DNA of 43,794 nt from NCBI GenBank assembly GCA_964587515.1, contig CAZPMO010000018.1:1-43794 (forward strand), given 5' to 3'. Positions 8,320-17,347 of this stretch are shown piece by piece (the first letter of the stretch is position 1; the number at the start of each line of letters is the position of its first letter). A model generated the notes under the pieces. It was given only the letters and a program-made list of their open reading frames with translations, was not told the DNA's origin and did no database searches. This stretch comes from CAZPMO01 sp964587515 (GTDB taxonomy: Bacteria; Pseudomonadota; Alphaproteobacteria; MPNO01). The position numbers were made by a program, and so were the translations under genes.

Positions 8320-9161
8320 GCCAGGCCTTCCGGCTTGCCTGCATCCAGACCAACTCGACCAACGACATGGAAGCGAACCTCGCCGCGGCCGCGGACCTGA
8401 TCCGGGAAGCCGCTAACCAGGGCGCTGACTTCATTGCCTTGCCTGAAGTCGTCGCCCTGATCGAGCCGGACCGGCCCCTTCTCGTCGCGACCGCGCCGGC
8501 GGAAGCGGATCACCCGGCGCTCGCGCTGTTTGGCGATCTCGCACGGGAGACCGCCGCCTGGATTCTCGGCGGCTCTATCACGGTGCGCGCCGGCGACGGC
8601 CGCGTCGCCAACCGCTCCCTCCTGTTCGATCCGAACGGCGCGATTATCGGCCGTTACGACAAGATCCACATGTTCGATGTCGATCTCCCCGGCGACGAGA
8701 CCTATCGCGAATCCGATACCTATCGGCCCGGTGACGATGCCTGTCTCGCGGCGACGCCGTGGGGCGATCTCGGCATGACCATTTGCTATGACCTGCGTTT
8801 CCCGGCGCTTTATCGAACGCTGGCGCAGGAAGGGGCTGATTTTATCGCGGTGCCGTCCGCCTTTACCCGCCAGACGGGGCGGGCGCATTGGAGCGTTCTG
8901 TTGCGCGCGCGGGCAATCGAGACCGGGTGTTACGTGTTCGCGCCGGCCCAGTGCGGCGATCACGGCGGCGGCCGAAAGACATATGGCCACACGATGGTCG
9001 TCGATCCATGGGGCGAGGTGGTTGCCGAGGCGGGCGAGAAAACCGGCGTGATCATGGCGCGCATCGATCCGGCGCTGGTATTGGAGGCCCGCGCCGCGAT
9101 CCCTTCGCTGCGGCAGGACCGCGCCTATACCCCACCATCGAGTCGGCGCGCCGCGGAATAA
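8316..9161 (+). CDS. Carbon-nitrogen hydrolase, Nit1/deaminated-glutathione-amidase type
   Basis: A 281-residue nitrilase-superfamily amidase with the catalytic triad visible: Glu44 (ALPEVV), Lys116 (GRYDKIHMFDV) and Cys157 (TICYDLRFP). The YDKIHMFDVDLPG and CYDLRFPALYR signatures are those of the Nit1/YbeM branch, whose known members hydrolyse deaminated glutathione, a metabolite-repair reaction. Sitting in an ATGA overlap with a glutaredoxin gene fits a glutathione-linked role, but the substrate is inferred. Its last 37 nt overlap the 3' end of the convergent methyltransferase gene. Confidence 0.9.
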   Translation: MSQAFRLACIQTNSTNDMEANLAAAADLIREAANQGADFIALPEVVALIEPDRPLLVATAPAEADHPALALFGDLARETAAWILGGSITVRAGDGRVANRSLLFDPNGAIIGRYDKIHMFDVDLPGDETYRESDTYRPGDDACLAATPWGDLGMTICYDLRFPALYRTLAQEGADFIAVPSAFTRQTGRAHWSVLLRARAIETGCYVFAPAQCGDHGGGRKTYGHTMVVDPWGEVVAEAGEKTGVIMARIDPALVLEARAAIPSLRQDRAYTPPSSRRAAE

Positions 9162-9706
9162 CCGCCATCCGGCGCATTGACCGCGCAAATTCGCTGGACC
9201 ACCGCGCGGCGTGTCCCGCTGATCTCGCCATGTTCGTAGGCGACGACATGAAGCCGGCCCCGCACGGTTTCCAACAGTTCCCCCGGCGTCAACAGAAAAC
9301 CCGGGTTGTTCGGCCGCCCATGACGTTCGTTCCCGACCGCGAACGTCTCGTATATCAGGCAGCCGCCGGGCTCGACCGCTTCGACCAGTGTCGGCAGCAG
9401 CGGCCGGAAAAGATAGTTGGTGACGATCACCCCCGCGAATTGCCGGCCCGCGAGCGGCCACGGGCGGCCGTCTTCGAGATTGGTGTCGATGAATTCGAAA
9501 TCGTCCGAGCCAAGAAGGTCGGTGACGCCCGCGTTGTAACGGTCGAGCGCCGTGACCTTGTGCCCCAGCCCGATGAACAGCCGCGCATGCCGGCCGGTGC
9601 CGCATGCGACATCAAGAACGCGCCCTTTCGGTGCAATCGCGCCCGCGAATCGTTTCACCCATGGGGAGGCGGTCTCGCCGCCATGGTGGTCGTCAAAACC
9701 CGTCAC
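9125..9706 (-). CDS. Small class I SAM-dependent methyltransferase
   Basis: A 193-residue methyltransferase of the TehB/UbiE-like type. The SAM-binding motif I is clear, VLDVACGTGRHARLF, followed by the acidic residue ending strand 2 (VTALDRYN) and the motif IV region GVIVTNYLFRPLLP. The N-terminus ASPWVKRFAGAIAPKG resembles a group of short alphaproteobacterial methyltransferases of unknown substrate. Its 3' end overlaps the convergent amidase gene by 37 nt. Upstream it is divergent from DUF1178, and the 134 nt between them contain a dispersed palindrome. Confidence 0.85.
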   Translation of the reverse strand: MTGFDDHHGGETASPWVKRFAGAIAPKGRVLDVACGTGRHARLFIGLGHKVTALDRYNAGVTDLLGSDDFEFIDTNLEDGRPWPLAGRQFAGVIVTNYLFRPLLPTLVEAVEPGGCLIYETFAVGNERHGRPNNPGFLLTPGELLETVRGRLHVVAYEHGEISGTRRAVVQRICAVNAPDGGYSAARRLDGGV

Positions 9707-9769
9707 ATTAATTCCCCGATTGCCGGCCTTGTCTTAACAGGTCGGACCGCACACATTCACGCTCGAAGC

Positions 9770-9804
9770 TAGAGCATGATCCTATTTGGCTGAATCATGC
9801 TCTA
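9770..9804. repeat. Perfect 11-bp palindromic repeat, alphaproteobacterial dispersed type
   Basis: TAGAGCATGAT (9770-9780) and its exact reverse complement ATCATGCTCTA (9794-9804) flank a 13-nt loop. The element lies in the divergent gap between the small methyltransferase and the DUF1178 gene. From general knowledge, palindromes with an AGAGCATGAT arm occur in many copies between genes in numerous alphaproteobacterial genomes and behave as small mobile or structural elements. Only one copy is visible in this window, so dispersal in this genome is not shown. It could also act as a transcript hairpin for either neighbour. Confidence 0.75.
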
Positions 9805-9840
9805 ATGGTGCGGACCGGTCGTTTAGGGTAGAATTCAGCA

Positions 9841-10269
9841 ATGATCGTCTTTGATCTCAAATGTGGAAAGGATCATGTTTTCGAGGCATGGTTCAAGGAC
9901 AGCCCGAGCTTCGACAAACAGGTTGCGGGGGGCGAGGTCTCTTGCCCGATGTGCGGCACGACCAAGGTCGAAAAGGCCCTGATGGCGCCGAACGTAAACA
10001 CCTCGGGCGATGATAAGAATTCCATGATGTCGAGCGCGCCCGAACATGTCCGGAAATATGTCGAGGCCATGCGCGAAGTGCGCCGTGAAATCGAGGATAA
10101 GTGCGATTACGTCGGCGACCAGTTTCCCGAAGAGGCGCGCAAAATCCATTATGGCGAAACCGAAAGTCGTGGGATTTACGGCGAGGCGACCGACGAGGAG
10201 GCCGCCGAGCTGAGTGAAGAGGGTGTCGAGGTCCAGAAGATTCCCTGGGCGCCCGTTGAGGACGCCTGA
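9841..10269 (+). CDS. DUF1178 family protein
   Basis: A 142-residue conserved hypothetical. The N-terminus MIVFDLKCGKDHVFEAWF and a zinc-ribbon-like pair, Cys8 with the later CPMCG, are diagnostic of DUF1178. The middle is polar (SGDDKNSMMSSAPEHV) and the C-terminus is acidic and ends VEVQKIPWAPVEDA. No function is established for the family. It is regularly found between the Nit-type amidase and ubiG or lysC in alphaproteobacteria, as here. It ends 6 nt from the convergent ubiG gene. Confidence 0.88.
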   Translation: MIVFDLKCGKDHVFEAWFKDSPSFDKQVAGGEVSCPMCGTTKVEKALMAPNVNTSGDDKNSMMSSAPEHVRKYVEAMREVRREIEDKCDYVGDQFPEEARKIHYGETESRGIYGEATDEEAAELSEEGVEVQKIPWAPVEDA

Positions 10270-10275
10270 TCGCGG

Positions 10276-11055
10276 TCATCCGCCTTTTTCGGCGTACGCC
10301 ATGTAGTTTACCGACAGGTCCCGACCAAGCCGCCATTCGTCGCGAGCGATATCGTATGACACCCCGGTAAGTTCGCTGATCCGGACACCGTTGCCGCGCA
10401 GCGCGCCCGCGAGTTCCGAGGGACGGACGAACCGTTTCCACTGGTGGGTTCCGCGCGGCAGCCATCCCAGGATGTATTCCGCGCCGACGATGCCGAACAG
10501 AAACGATTTTGGCGTCCGGTTGAGGGTCGCGAAAATCAGCGCGCCGCCGGGTTTCGCAAGATCGCCGCAAACACCCAGAAACGCGTTCACGTCCGCGACA
10601 TGTTCCACGACTTCCAGTGATATGACGGCATCGAATTGTTCACCCGCCGCGCAAAGTTCCTCCGCCGTGGCGTGGCGGTAATCGATATCGAGACCGACAT
10701 GTTCCGCATGATCACTGGCAATGCGGATATTGCGTTCGGACGCGTCGATACCGGTAACGCGCGCGCCCAGCCGGCATAGCGGTTCGCAGAGCAATCCGCC
10801 ACCACAACCGATATCGATTATATTCAGTCCTTCGAGCGGCCGGGGGCTCAAGGGCTGGCGGTGAAAATGAGCGGCGAGACGGTCGCGAATGAAGCCGATG
10901 CGCACGGGGTTTAGCTTGTGCAACGGGGCGAAGCTGCCTTCCGGGTTCCACCATTCGTCGGCCAGCATCGAAAACCGCGCGACTTCGTCGGGATCGACCG
11001 TCGGACCGGCCTTTGAGGGGCGGAATTCCGCTGATTCTTGTGTAGTTTCGGTCAT
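10276..11055 (-). CDS. ubiG: Ubiquinone biosynthesis O-methyltransferase UbiG
   Basis: Catalyses both O-methylation steps of ubiquinone synthesis with SAM; this supports aerobic respiration. Family marks are DEVARFSMLADEWWNPEGSF then LHKLNPVR at the N-terminus, the SAM loop IIDIGCGGGLLCEPL, the SLEVVEHV segment, and the C-terminal LPRGTHQWKRFV followed by VNYMAYAEK. The start at 11055 (MTETTQESAEF) gives 259 residues, normal for UbiG; the longer in-frame start at 11133 adds 26 unrelated residues. It is divergent from lysC across 155 nt. Confidence 0.95.
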   Translation of the reverse strand: MTETTQESAEFRPSKAGPTVDPDEVARFSMLADEWWNPEGSFAPLHKLNPVRIGFIRDRLAAHFHRQPLSPRPLEGLNIIDIGCGGGLLCEPLCRLGARVTGIDASERNIRIASDHAEHVGLDIDYRHATAEELCAAGEQFDAVISLEVVEHVADVNAFLGVCGDLAKPGGALIFATLNRTPKSFLFGIVGAEYILGWLPRGTHQWKRFVRPSELAGALRGNGVRISELTGVSYDIARDEWRLGRDLSVNYMAYAEKGG

Positions 11056-11210
11056 CGTCGGCAATCTTACACCGGCTTGCGCGGTAATCGGTAAAAGTAT
11101 ATGAATTCGCGCGCCGCGGGCGGCAACCAGCAACCAATGCGCGTCGGATTCGGTCAGTTTAGCCGGCGCGCGTGGGCAGGGACCGTCCGCATTGTTCGTC
11201 AGGAATAAAA

Positions 11211-12431
11211 ATGGCGCGTCTCGTGCTAAAATTCGGCGGAACTTCCGTCGGCGACATCGACCGGATCAAGGCTTCGGCGCTGCGCGTGAAGGCCGAGGTC
11301 GATGCCGGTAATCAGGTCGCCGTGGTGGTCTCGGCAATGTCCGGCGCGACCAATCAGCTTGTGGAGTGGACCCGGGAAATCGCACCCGTCCACGATACAA
11401 GGGAATACGACGTCGTTGTTTCGTCGGGCGAACAGGTCTGCATCGGCCTGATGGCGCTTGCGCTGCAGGGGGTGGGCGTCGACGCGCGTTCATGGTTGGG
11501 CTGGCAGGTTCCGGTGCAAACGGATGATGTTCACGGGCGCGCCCGTATCATGGATATCGACCCGACCGAACTGGAAAAACGCCTCGAAGCAGGTCAAGTC
11601 GCGGTGGTCGCGGGTTTCCAGGGGCTGGGGTCGGACAATCGCATCACAACGTTCGGGCGCGGTGGTTCGGATACGTCGGCGGTCGCGCTGGCGGCGAAGC
11701 TGGGCGCCGACAGATGCGACATCTACACCGATGTGGAGGGTATCTATACCAGCGACCCGCGTATCGTTACGAAGGCCCGCAAGCTGGATAAGATTACCTA
11801 TGAGGAAATGCTCGAGATGGCGTCCCTCGGCGCCAAGGTCCTGCAGACGCGCTCGGTCGAAATGGCGATGAACCATGGGGTACGCCTTCAGGTGCTGTCG
11901 AGCTTTACCGAGACCCCGGGAACACTGGTGGTCGATGAGGATGAAATCGTGGAACATCAAGTTGTCAGCGGCATCGCTTACACGTCGGACGAGGCCAAGG
12001 TCACGCTGGTTCGGGTCCCTGATAAGCCCGGCGTCGCCGCATCGATCTTCGGACCCCTCGCGGCGGCCAACATCAATGTCGATATGATTGTTCAAAACGT
12101 CTCCGAAGACGGACGCGCGACCGATCTTACGTTTACCGTTGCCAAGACCGACCTCGACCGCGCCATCGCTTTGCTCGGTCAAATAAGCGGCGAACTGGGC
12201 TATGAACGCGTTGAGGGTGATGCGAACGTGGTGAAGATTTCCGTTGTGGGGGTCGGGATGCGCAGCCATGCCGGTGTCGCGCAGACCATGTTCACCGCGC
12301 TGGCGGATAAAGGCATCAACATTCGGGTTATATCCACATCAGAGATCAAGGTGAGCGTCCTGATAGATCAGGAATACGCCGAACTGGCCTTGCGTTCGTT
12401 GCATACGGCCTACGGCCTAGACGGCGAATAG
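11211..12431 (+). CDS. lysC: Aspartate kinase LysC
   Basis: Phosphorylates aspartate, committing carbon to lysine, threonine, methionine and diaminopimelate. The N-terminal kinase domain starts MARLVLKFGGTSVGD and contains TTFGRGGSDTSAVALAA and CDIYTDVEGIYTSDPRIV. Two ACT domains at about 265-330 and 345-400 supply feedback control. At 406 residues it is a monofunctional enzyme of the usual alphaproteobacterial length. AGGA lies 6 nt before the ATG at 11211; an upstream alternative start adds 13 residues that do not look native. The next gene begins 27 nt downstream on the same strand. Confidence 0.96.
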   Translation: MARLVLKFGGTSVGDIDRIKASALRVKAEVDAGNQVAVVVSAMSGATNQLVEWTREIAPVHDTREYDVVVSSGEQVCIGLMALALQGVGVDARSWLGWQVPVQTDDVHGRARIMDIDPTELEKRLEAGQVAVVAGFQGLGSDNRITTFGRGGSDTSAVALAAKLGADRCDIYTDVEGIYTSDPRIVTKARKLDKITYEEMLEMASLGAKVLQTRSVEMAMNHGVRLQVLSSFTETPGTLVVDEDEIVEHQVVSGIAYTSDEAKVTLVRVPDKPGVAASIFGPLAAANINVDMIVQNVSEDGRATDLTFTVAKTDLDRAIALLGQISGELGYERVEGDANVVKISVVGVGMRSHAGVAQTMFTALADKGINIRVISTSEIKVSVLIDQEYAELALRSLHTAYGLDGE

Positions 12432-12458
12432 CGGAACGGCGCGGGCGGGGTGTCGAGC

Positions 12459-13490
12459 ATGGATCTCGAGGAGGCACGGGCGCGTCTCGACGCCTTGTGG
12501 CGGCGCGGCCGGGAGTTTCTCGGGTCGGACTACGCCATCATGGGCGGCGCGATGACGTGGCTGTCCGAGCGTAAACTTGTTTCGGCGCTGTCGAACGCCG
12601 GCGGTTTTGGCGTTGTGGCCTGTGGCGCGATGACTCCCGACCTGCTCTCCGGCGAAATTGCCGCGACGCAGGCGCTAACCGACCGACCGTTCGGCGTAAA
12701 TTTGATCACCATGCATCCGGACCTCGACCAACTGATCGATGCGTGCGCGGACCAGAATGTATCTCATGTGATCCTTGCCGGTGGCATGCCAGGCGGGCAA
12801 TCGATCAAGCGCGTCAAGGACAACGGTGCGAAGGTGGTTTGTTTCGCCCCGACATTGGGTGTCGCGCGCCGTATGGCTCGGCTCGGCGCCGACGCTCTGG
12901 TTATCGAAGGCGCCGAGGCGGGCGGACATATCGGTCCCGTCGCGACCAGCGTACTGGCCCAGGAAATTCTGCCGCATTTTGATGATCTGCCGGTGTTCGT
13001 GGCCGGCGGAATCGGGCGGGGAGACGCCATTACGGCCTATCTCGAAATGGGCGCGTCGGGTTGCCAGATCGGCACACATTTTGTTTGCGCCACCGAATGC
13101 GTCGCCCATCCGGACTTCAAAAAAGCATTCCAGCGGGCCTCGGCGCGCGATGCGCTGCCCTCCGTGCAGGTAGATCCGCGCTTTCCCGTGATTCCGGTGC
13201 GCGCGATCGCCAACAAGGCGACGGAGGCATTTCAGGAAACGCAGCATCGGGTAATCGCCGAATTCCGTTCCGGGGAATTGACGCAGGAAGAGGCGCAACT
13301 CGAAATCGAGCATTTTTGGGCCGGCGCGTTGCGCCGCGCCGCGGTTGACGGCGATATAGAGAACGGGTCGCTAATGGCGGGCCAGAGTGTCGGTATGGTG
13401 ACCGACGAGCAGCCCGCGCGTGAGATTTTGCGCCAATTGGTCGAGCAGGCGGCTGCCGCGACGAGGGATCCCGCGAAGGCGCTTTCGTGA
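12459..13490 (+). CDS. NAD(P)H-dependent flavin oxidoreductase, nitronate monooxygenase family
   Basis: A 343-residue FMN TIM-barrel protein of the nitronate monooxygenase/2-nitropropane dioxygenase superfamily. Visible marks are YAIMGGAMTWLSE near the N-terminus, NAGGFGVVACGAM, the histidine-containing VIEGAEAGGHIGP, and the phosphate-binding VFVAGGIGRGDA. Members oxidise nitronates or act as NADH:quinone reductases, and the substrate here is open. A GTG 9 nt upstream is an alternative start. Its stop TGA is interlaced with the ptsP start (GTGATG), so lysC, this gene and ptsP are probably one operon. No link to lysine synthesis or the phosphotransferase cascade is evident beyond position. 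Confidence 0.85.
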   Translation: MDLEEARARLDALWRRGREFLGSDYAIMGGAMTWLSERKLVSALSNAGGFGVVACGAMTPDLLSGEIAATQALTDRPFGVNLITMHPDLDQLIDACADQNVSHVILAGGMPGGQSIKRVKDNGAKVVCFAPTLGVARRMARLGADALVIEGAEAGGHIGPVATSVLAQEILPHFDDLPVFVAGGIGRGDAITAYLEMGASGCQIGTHFVCATECVAHPDFKKAFQRASARDALPSVQVDPRFPVIPVRAIANKATEAFQETQHRVIAEFRSGELTQEEAQLEIEHFWAGALRRAAVDGDIENGSLMAGQSVGMVTDEQPAREILRQLVEQAAAATRDPAKALS

Positions 13491-15766
13491 TGGCCGAAAA
13501 CGGCATGAGCGGTCCACGTCGCGCGTTGCGACGATTGCGCACGATCATGGCCGGATCGGGCACCGCCGAAGAGCGCCTTGAACAACTCGTGAGGGTGGTC
13601 GCCGACGAGGTGGTTGCCGAGGTCTGCTCGGTCTATGTTCGCCGGGCGGGCGACGTGCTGGAGCTGTTCGCCACCCAAGGCCTCAATCCGTCGGCGGTTC
13701 ACATGACCCGTCTTCGCGTGGGCGAGGGGCTGGTCGGCACGGTGGCGGCGACGGCGCGCCCGTTGAATCTTCCCGATGCCCAGGCTCATCCCCAATTCAG
13801 CTATCGGCCGGAAACCGGCGAGGAAATCTATCATTCCCTGTTGGGCGTCCCGATGATCCGGGGCGGACGCGTGCGCGGCGTGCTGGTGATCCAGAACAGG
13901 GCGCTGCGAAACTATTCCGAAGAAGAAGTAGAGACCCTTGAGGTCATCGCCGTGGTGATCGCCGAACTGATCGCCGGTGGCGAGTTGATCAGCCCGGTAG
14001 AGCGGACCAGCACACAGGGTAACGCTATTCTCCCGATCCGGATGACCGGCGTACGGATCGGCGGCGGCCTTGCCATGGGCGAGGCGGTTCTACACATGCC
14101 GCCGGTGGGAATACCGCGGCTGTTTGCCGATGAACCCGCCGCCGAACGCGATAGGCTTGCCGCCGCGCTCTCGAAAATGCACAGCCAGCTTGATGAAATG
14201 CTCGAACTTACCGAGTTGCGCTCGACCGGCGAGCACCAGGACGTTTTGGCGTCTTACCGCCAGTTCGCCGAAGACCGGGGGTGGCTGCGCCGAATTCGCG
14301 AGGCCATCGATGGCGGACTTACCGCCGAAGCCTCCGTCCAGAAAGTGCAGGACGATACGCGCGCACGAATGGCGCAGATTACCGATCCGTATCTGAGCGA
14401 ACGCCTTTATGATCTCGACGATCTGGCGAACCGTCTGTTGCAGCATCTGTCGGGGGCGGCATCCATGGCTTCGGACGAGAGTTTGCCCGACGACGTCGTG
14501 CTCCTCGCCCACAATATGGGACCGGCGGAATTGCTCGATTACGAACCCAAGAGGCTGCGCGGGTTGGTTCTCGAGGAAGGTTCCGCGACCTCGCATGTCG
14601 CGATCGTCGCCCGTGCGTTGAACATTCCGGTGCTCGGTATGGTCAAAGGGATGCTGTCGCGGATCGACCCCCTCGACCCGGTTGTCGTCGATGGCGACAA
14701 CGCACAGATATTTGTCCGTCCGGGTGAAGATATTCAGCAGATGGTGGCCGATAACATTCAGATGCATGAACGCCGCCGCGCGGCATATGCGGCGATGCGC
14801 GATGAACCGGCGATGACAAAGGATGGCGTGCGTATCTCGCTCAACCTCAATGCCGGACTCCTGATGGATATTCAGACGCTCGATGAAAGCGGTGCCGATG
14901 GCGTCGGCCTCTATCGGACGGAGATACCGTTCATGGTAAGGGCGGAGTTCCCCAGCGTGGAATCCCAGATCGAGCTCTATTCGAACGTACTCGATCAGGC
15001 GGGCGGAAAATCGGTCATGTTCCGGACGCTCGATATTGGCGGCGACAAGCAGCTTCCCTATTTGCGTGAATTCATAGACCAGAACCCGGCAATGGGCTGG
15101 CGGGCAATCCGGGTCGGGCTCGATCGGCCCGGCATGCTGCGGCAGCAGCTTCGGGCATTGATCCGCGCCGCCAAGGGTCGGAATCTCGACGTCATGTTCC
15201 CAATGATTACCGAAGTCGCCGAATTCAAGTTGGCACGACGCATTCTCGATCTTGAGGTCGAGCGAGAGCGGGTGCGTGGCGGTGCACTGCCCAATGAGCT
15301 CAGGGTTGGGGCGATGCTGGAAGTGCCCAGCTTGATGTGGCAACTCGACGCCCTGATGCCACTGGTCGATTTTATTTCGGTCGGCAGCAACGATCTGTTC
15401 CAGTTCATGTTCGCCACCGATCGCGGCAATCCTCGGGTGGCGGAACGGTATGACGTGCTGTCGCCCGGCCTGCTTTCGTTACTGCGCTCGCTGGCGAACC
15501 GCTGCGAGGCGGCGAGTGTTCCCCTTTCGCTATGTGGTGAGATGGCCGGAAAGCCGATTGAGGCGATGGCGCTGATCGGGGTCGGATTTCGAAACATATC
15601 CATGCCGCCCGCGACGCTGGGCGCCGTGAAATCCATGACCCGCAGCGTGTCCGCGTCGAAGCTGGCGGAGTATCTGGAGACACTCCTTGACGCGCCCGAT
15701 CACAGCTTGCGCGAGAAACTTCGCGCCTATGCGCGAGACCATGGTGTATTGATCGAAGACAACTAA
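13490..15766 (+). CDS. ptsP: Phosphoenolpyruvate-protein phosphotransferase of the nitrogen PTS (EI-Ntr)
   Basis: First enzyme of the nitrogen-related phosphotransferase system; it takes phosphate from PEP and passes it to NPr and EIIA-Ntr, which regulate metabolism rather than transport sugars. A GAF domain (about residues 25-160) senses glutamine or 2-oxoglutarate in known members. The PEP-utiliser phosphohistidine domain has SATSHVAIVARALNIPVLG with His369. The C-terminal PEP-binding barrel has DGVGLYRTEIPFM, FRTLDIGGDKQLPYL, SVGSNDLFQFMFATDR and LCGEMAGKP. At 758 residues the length is standard for EI-Ntr. The start is the ATG overlapping the previous stop; a GTG one codon earlier is equally possible. 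Confidence 0.96.
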   Translation: MAENGMSGPRRALRRLRTIMAGSGTAEERLEQLVRVVADEVVAEVCSVYVRRAGDVLELFATQGLNPSAVHMTRLRVGEGLVGTVAATARPLNLPDAQAHPQFSYRPETGEEIYHSLLGVPMIRGGRVRGVLVIQNRALRNYSEEEVETLEVIAVVIAELIAGGELISPVERTSTQGNAILPIRMTGVRIGGGLAMGEAVLHMPPVGIPRLFADEPAAERDRLAAALSKMHSQLDEMLELTELRSTGEHQDVLASYRQFAEDRGWLRRIREAIDGGLTAEASVQKVQDDTRARMAQITDPYLSERLYDLDDLANRLLQHLSGAASMASDESLPDDVVLLAHNMGPAELLDYEPKRLRGLVLEEGSATSHVAIVARALNIPVLGMVKGMLSRIDPLDPVVVDGDNAQIFVRPGEDIQQMVADNIQMHERRRAAYAAMRDEPAMTKDGVRISLNLNAGLLMDIQTLDESGADGVGLYRTEIPFMVRAEFPSVESQIELYSNVLDQAGGKSVMFRTLDIGGDKQLPYLREFIDQNPAMGWRAIRVGLDRPGMLRQQLRALIRAAKGRNLDVMFPMITEVAEFKLARRILDLEVERERVRGGALPNELRVGAMLEVPSLMWQLDALMPLVDFISVGSNDLFQFMFATDRGNPRVAERYDVLSPGLLSLLRSLANRCEAASVPLSLCGEMAGKPIEAMALIGVGFRNISMPPATLGAVKSMTRSVSASKLAEYLETLLDAPDHSLREKLRAYARDHGVLIEDN

Positions 15767-15794
15767 TTGAACTTTTTCGATCTATGATTAAATA
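15767..15794 (+). promoter_or_regulatory. Weak candidate promoter for the rodZ-like gene
   Basis: Immediately after the ptsP stop, TTGAAC (15767-15772) and TAAATA (15789-15794) are spaced by 16 nt in the most AT-rich stretch of this part of the window. The hexamers match consensus at only 4 and 3 positions, so this is a suggestion. The 145 nt gap to the GTG at 15912 shows no other structure. Confidence 0.25.
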
Positions 15795-15911
15795 TTTGTT
15801 ATCTGATGGTGTTGCTTGTAAATGCGCGGTCGTTTCGCGGGCGCAAATTCATTATGCTGGCGCAGGCAACGCTAAACTTGCCGAGCTGCGGGCACTGGTA
15901 GGAATGACTTC

Positions 15912-17326
15912 GTGACGACAGTCCAAAGCCCTGAAAATGTTTTGTCCCCCGTCGGGCCGCTCGACGGCGCCGAAATCGGCAAGCTCCTTTGTGAGACCCG
16001 GGAGGCACTGAAACGCGACCTTGAGGATGTGGCGGCGGAGCTGAGGATTCGGTTCGTCTATTTGCAGGCAATCGAAGAGGGACGCTTCGACGATCTGCCG
16101 GCCCCGCCTATATCACTGGATTTCTTCGCGCCTATGGTGATTTCCTGGGCCTCGACGGCGAAGGTCTGGTTGTCCAGTTCAAGGAAAGCGGTGGCGGGGC
16201 GGCCGGCCAGACAGACCTTCATCTTCCCTCGCCGGTGGAGGAAGGTCGCCTGCCGACTGGCTCCATTATGCTGGTGGCCGCGGTGCTGGCCGCCGGCGCG
16301 TATGGTGGCTGGTATTACATGTCGACCAATGGGCGGGATCCGGTCGAACTCGTGTCGAAATTACCCGCGCAATTCATGGCGATGATCGGTGGCGAAAGCG
16401 GGGCAACCGAAGGGACCGCGACCCAACCTGTTCCCGAACAGGTCGCGCAACTTTCCCCCCAGGCAGGGGAACCCGTCCAGCCCGTGGATGCCGAACCCGA
16501 CGTCACGACGGCCGATAGCGCGCCGCAACAGGCGGCCGCCGAGCTAGAGCCAGAGCCCGAGCCCGAGACAGCATCGACGGCCGTGGAGCCAGTGACCGAA
16601 GCGCCCGATGCGGCCGTCGAAGAAGAGTCGTCTCAGCCAACGGAATCCGCCAGCGCCGAGCCCGCCGTCGAACTCGTTCGTCCTAAAGTCGAAACGACAG
16701 AAAGCCCCGTCGTGGTGGCGGACCAAATTTCGAGGCCGGAACCGCCGCCCCCAATCCAGGCCATTGCCGAGGCCGTCGCGCCGCCAGCGCCCGCGGCGCC
16801 CCAGGTGCCGGCGCCGGTGGCGGCAACCCCCGAATTGAAACAGGTCGCGGAAGAGAGTGCGCCGCCACCGGTTGCCGTTCAGGCCCCACCACCTCGTCGC
16901 ATCGTGGCGATCGCGCGCCCATCCGCCGAGCAGATCAGCTCGGAGGAGGTTCCGCCACCGCCCGCCGTGTCGGAGGAAGCCGCCGAGCCCAATCAGGAGA
17001 TCGCCATCCAGACCGCCGCCGCTGATCCGATCCGTATGGCGGCGACGGAAACAGTGCACTGGATCATTCTCCGTGCGGATACCGATAGCTGGGTCGAAAT
17101 CCGGTCCGGCGACGCGAGACCCGTGCTGTCGCGCGTGATGCGCGCCGGTGAGACATTCGAGGTACCGGCGCAATCAGGGCTGAAACTGATCACGGGAAAT
17201 GCCGGCGGCATAGAAATCCTTGTCGACGGCAAGGCGATCCCGCGGCTGGGTCCCATCGGTGCGGTGCGCCGTAATATCGCGATGGATGCGCAGAGCCTGC
17301 TCGCGGATTCCGGCAGCCGGCAGTGA
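15912..17326 (+). pseudogene. rodZ: RodZ-like cytoskeletal/HTH membrane protein, frameshifted
   Basis: RodZ couples the MreB cytoskeleton to the cell-wall machinery. The GTG at 15912 opens a frame encoding the N-terminal HTH (IGKLLCETREALKRDLEDVA, then RIRFVYLQAIEEGRFDDLPAP). That frame then runs into unrelated residues and stops at 16385. From TAT at 16109 a second frame continues the family exactly: YITGFLRAYGDFLGLDGEGL, a membrane helix (about GSIMLVAAVLAAGAYGGWYYM), a long Pro/Ala/Glu-rich periplasmic linker, and a C-terminal DUF4115 domain (WIILRADTDSWVEIRSGD). Adding one G within 16101-16108 would restore LPAPAYITGF. The rest of the second frame is open to 17326, so decay is recent, a sequencing error is possible, or a -1 slip occurs. 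It lies between ptsP and hisS. Confidence 0.8.
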
Positions 17327-17347
17327 GGTCATCGTCGCGGCAACTTT

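Noticed and set aside
8316..9706. Long minus-strand open frame covering 8172-9605
   Set aside because: Shadow of the amidase gene; the methyltransferase frame at 9125-9706 carries the only recognisable family motifs on that strand.
16101..16108. Programmed ribosomal frameshift in the rodZ-like gene
   Set aside because: A -1 slip would give the right protein, but there is no slippery heptamer or evident downstream stem; a one-base deletion or read error is simpler.
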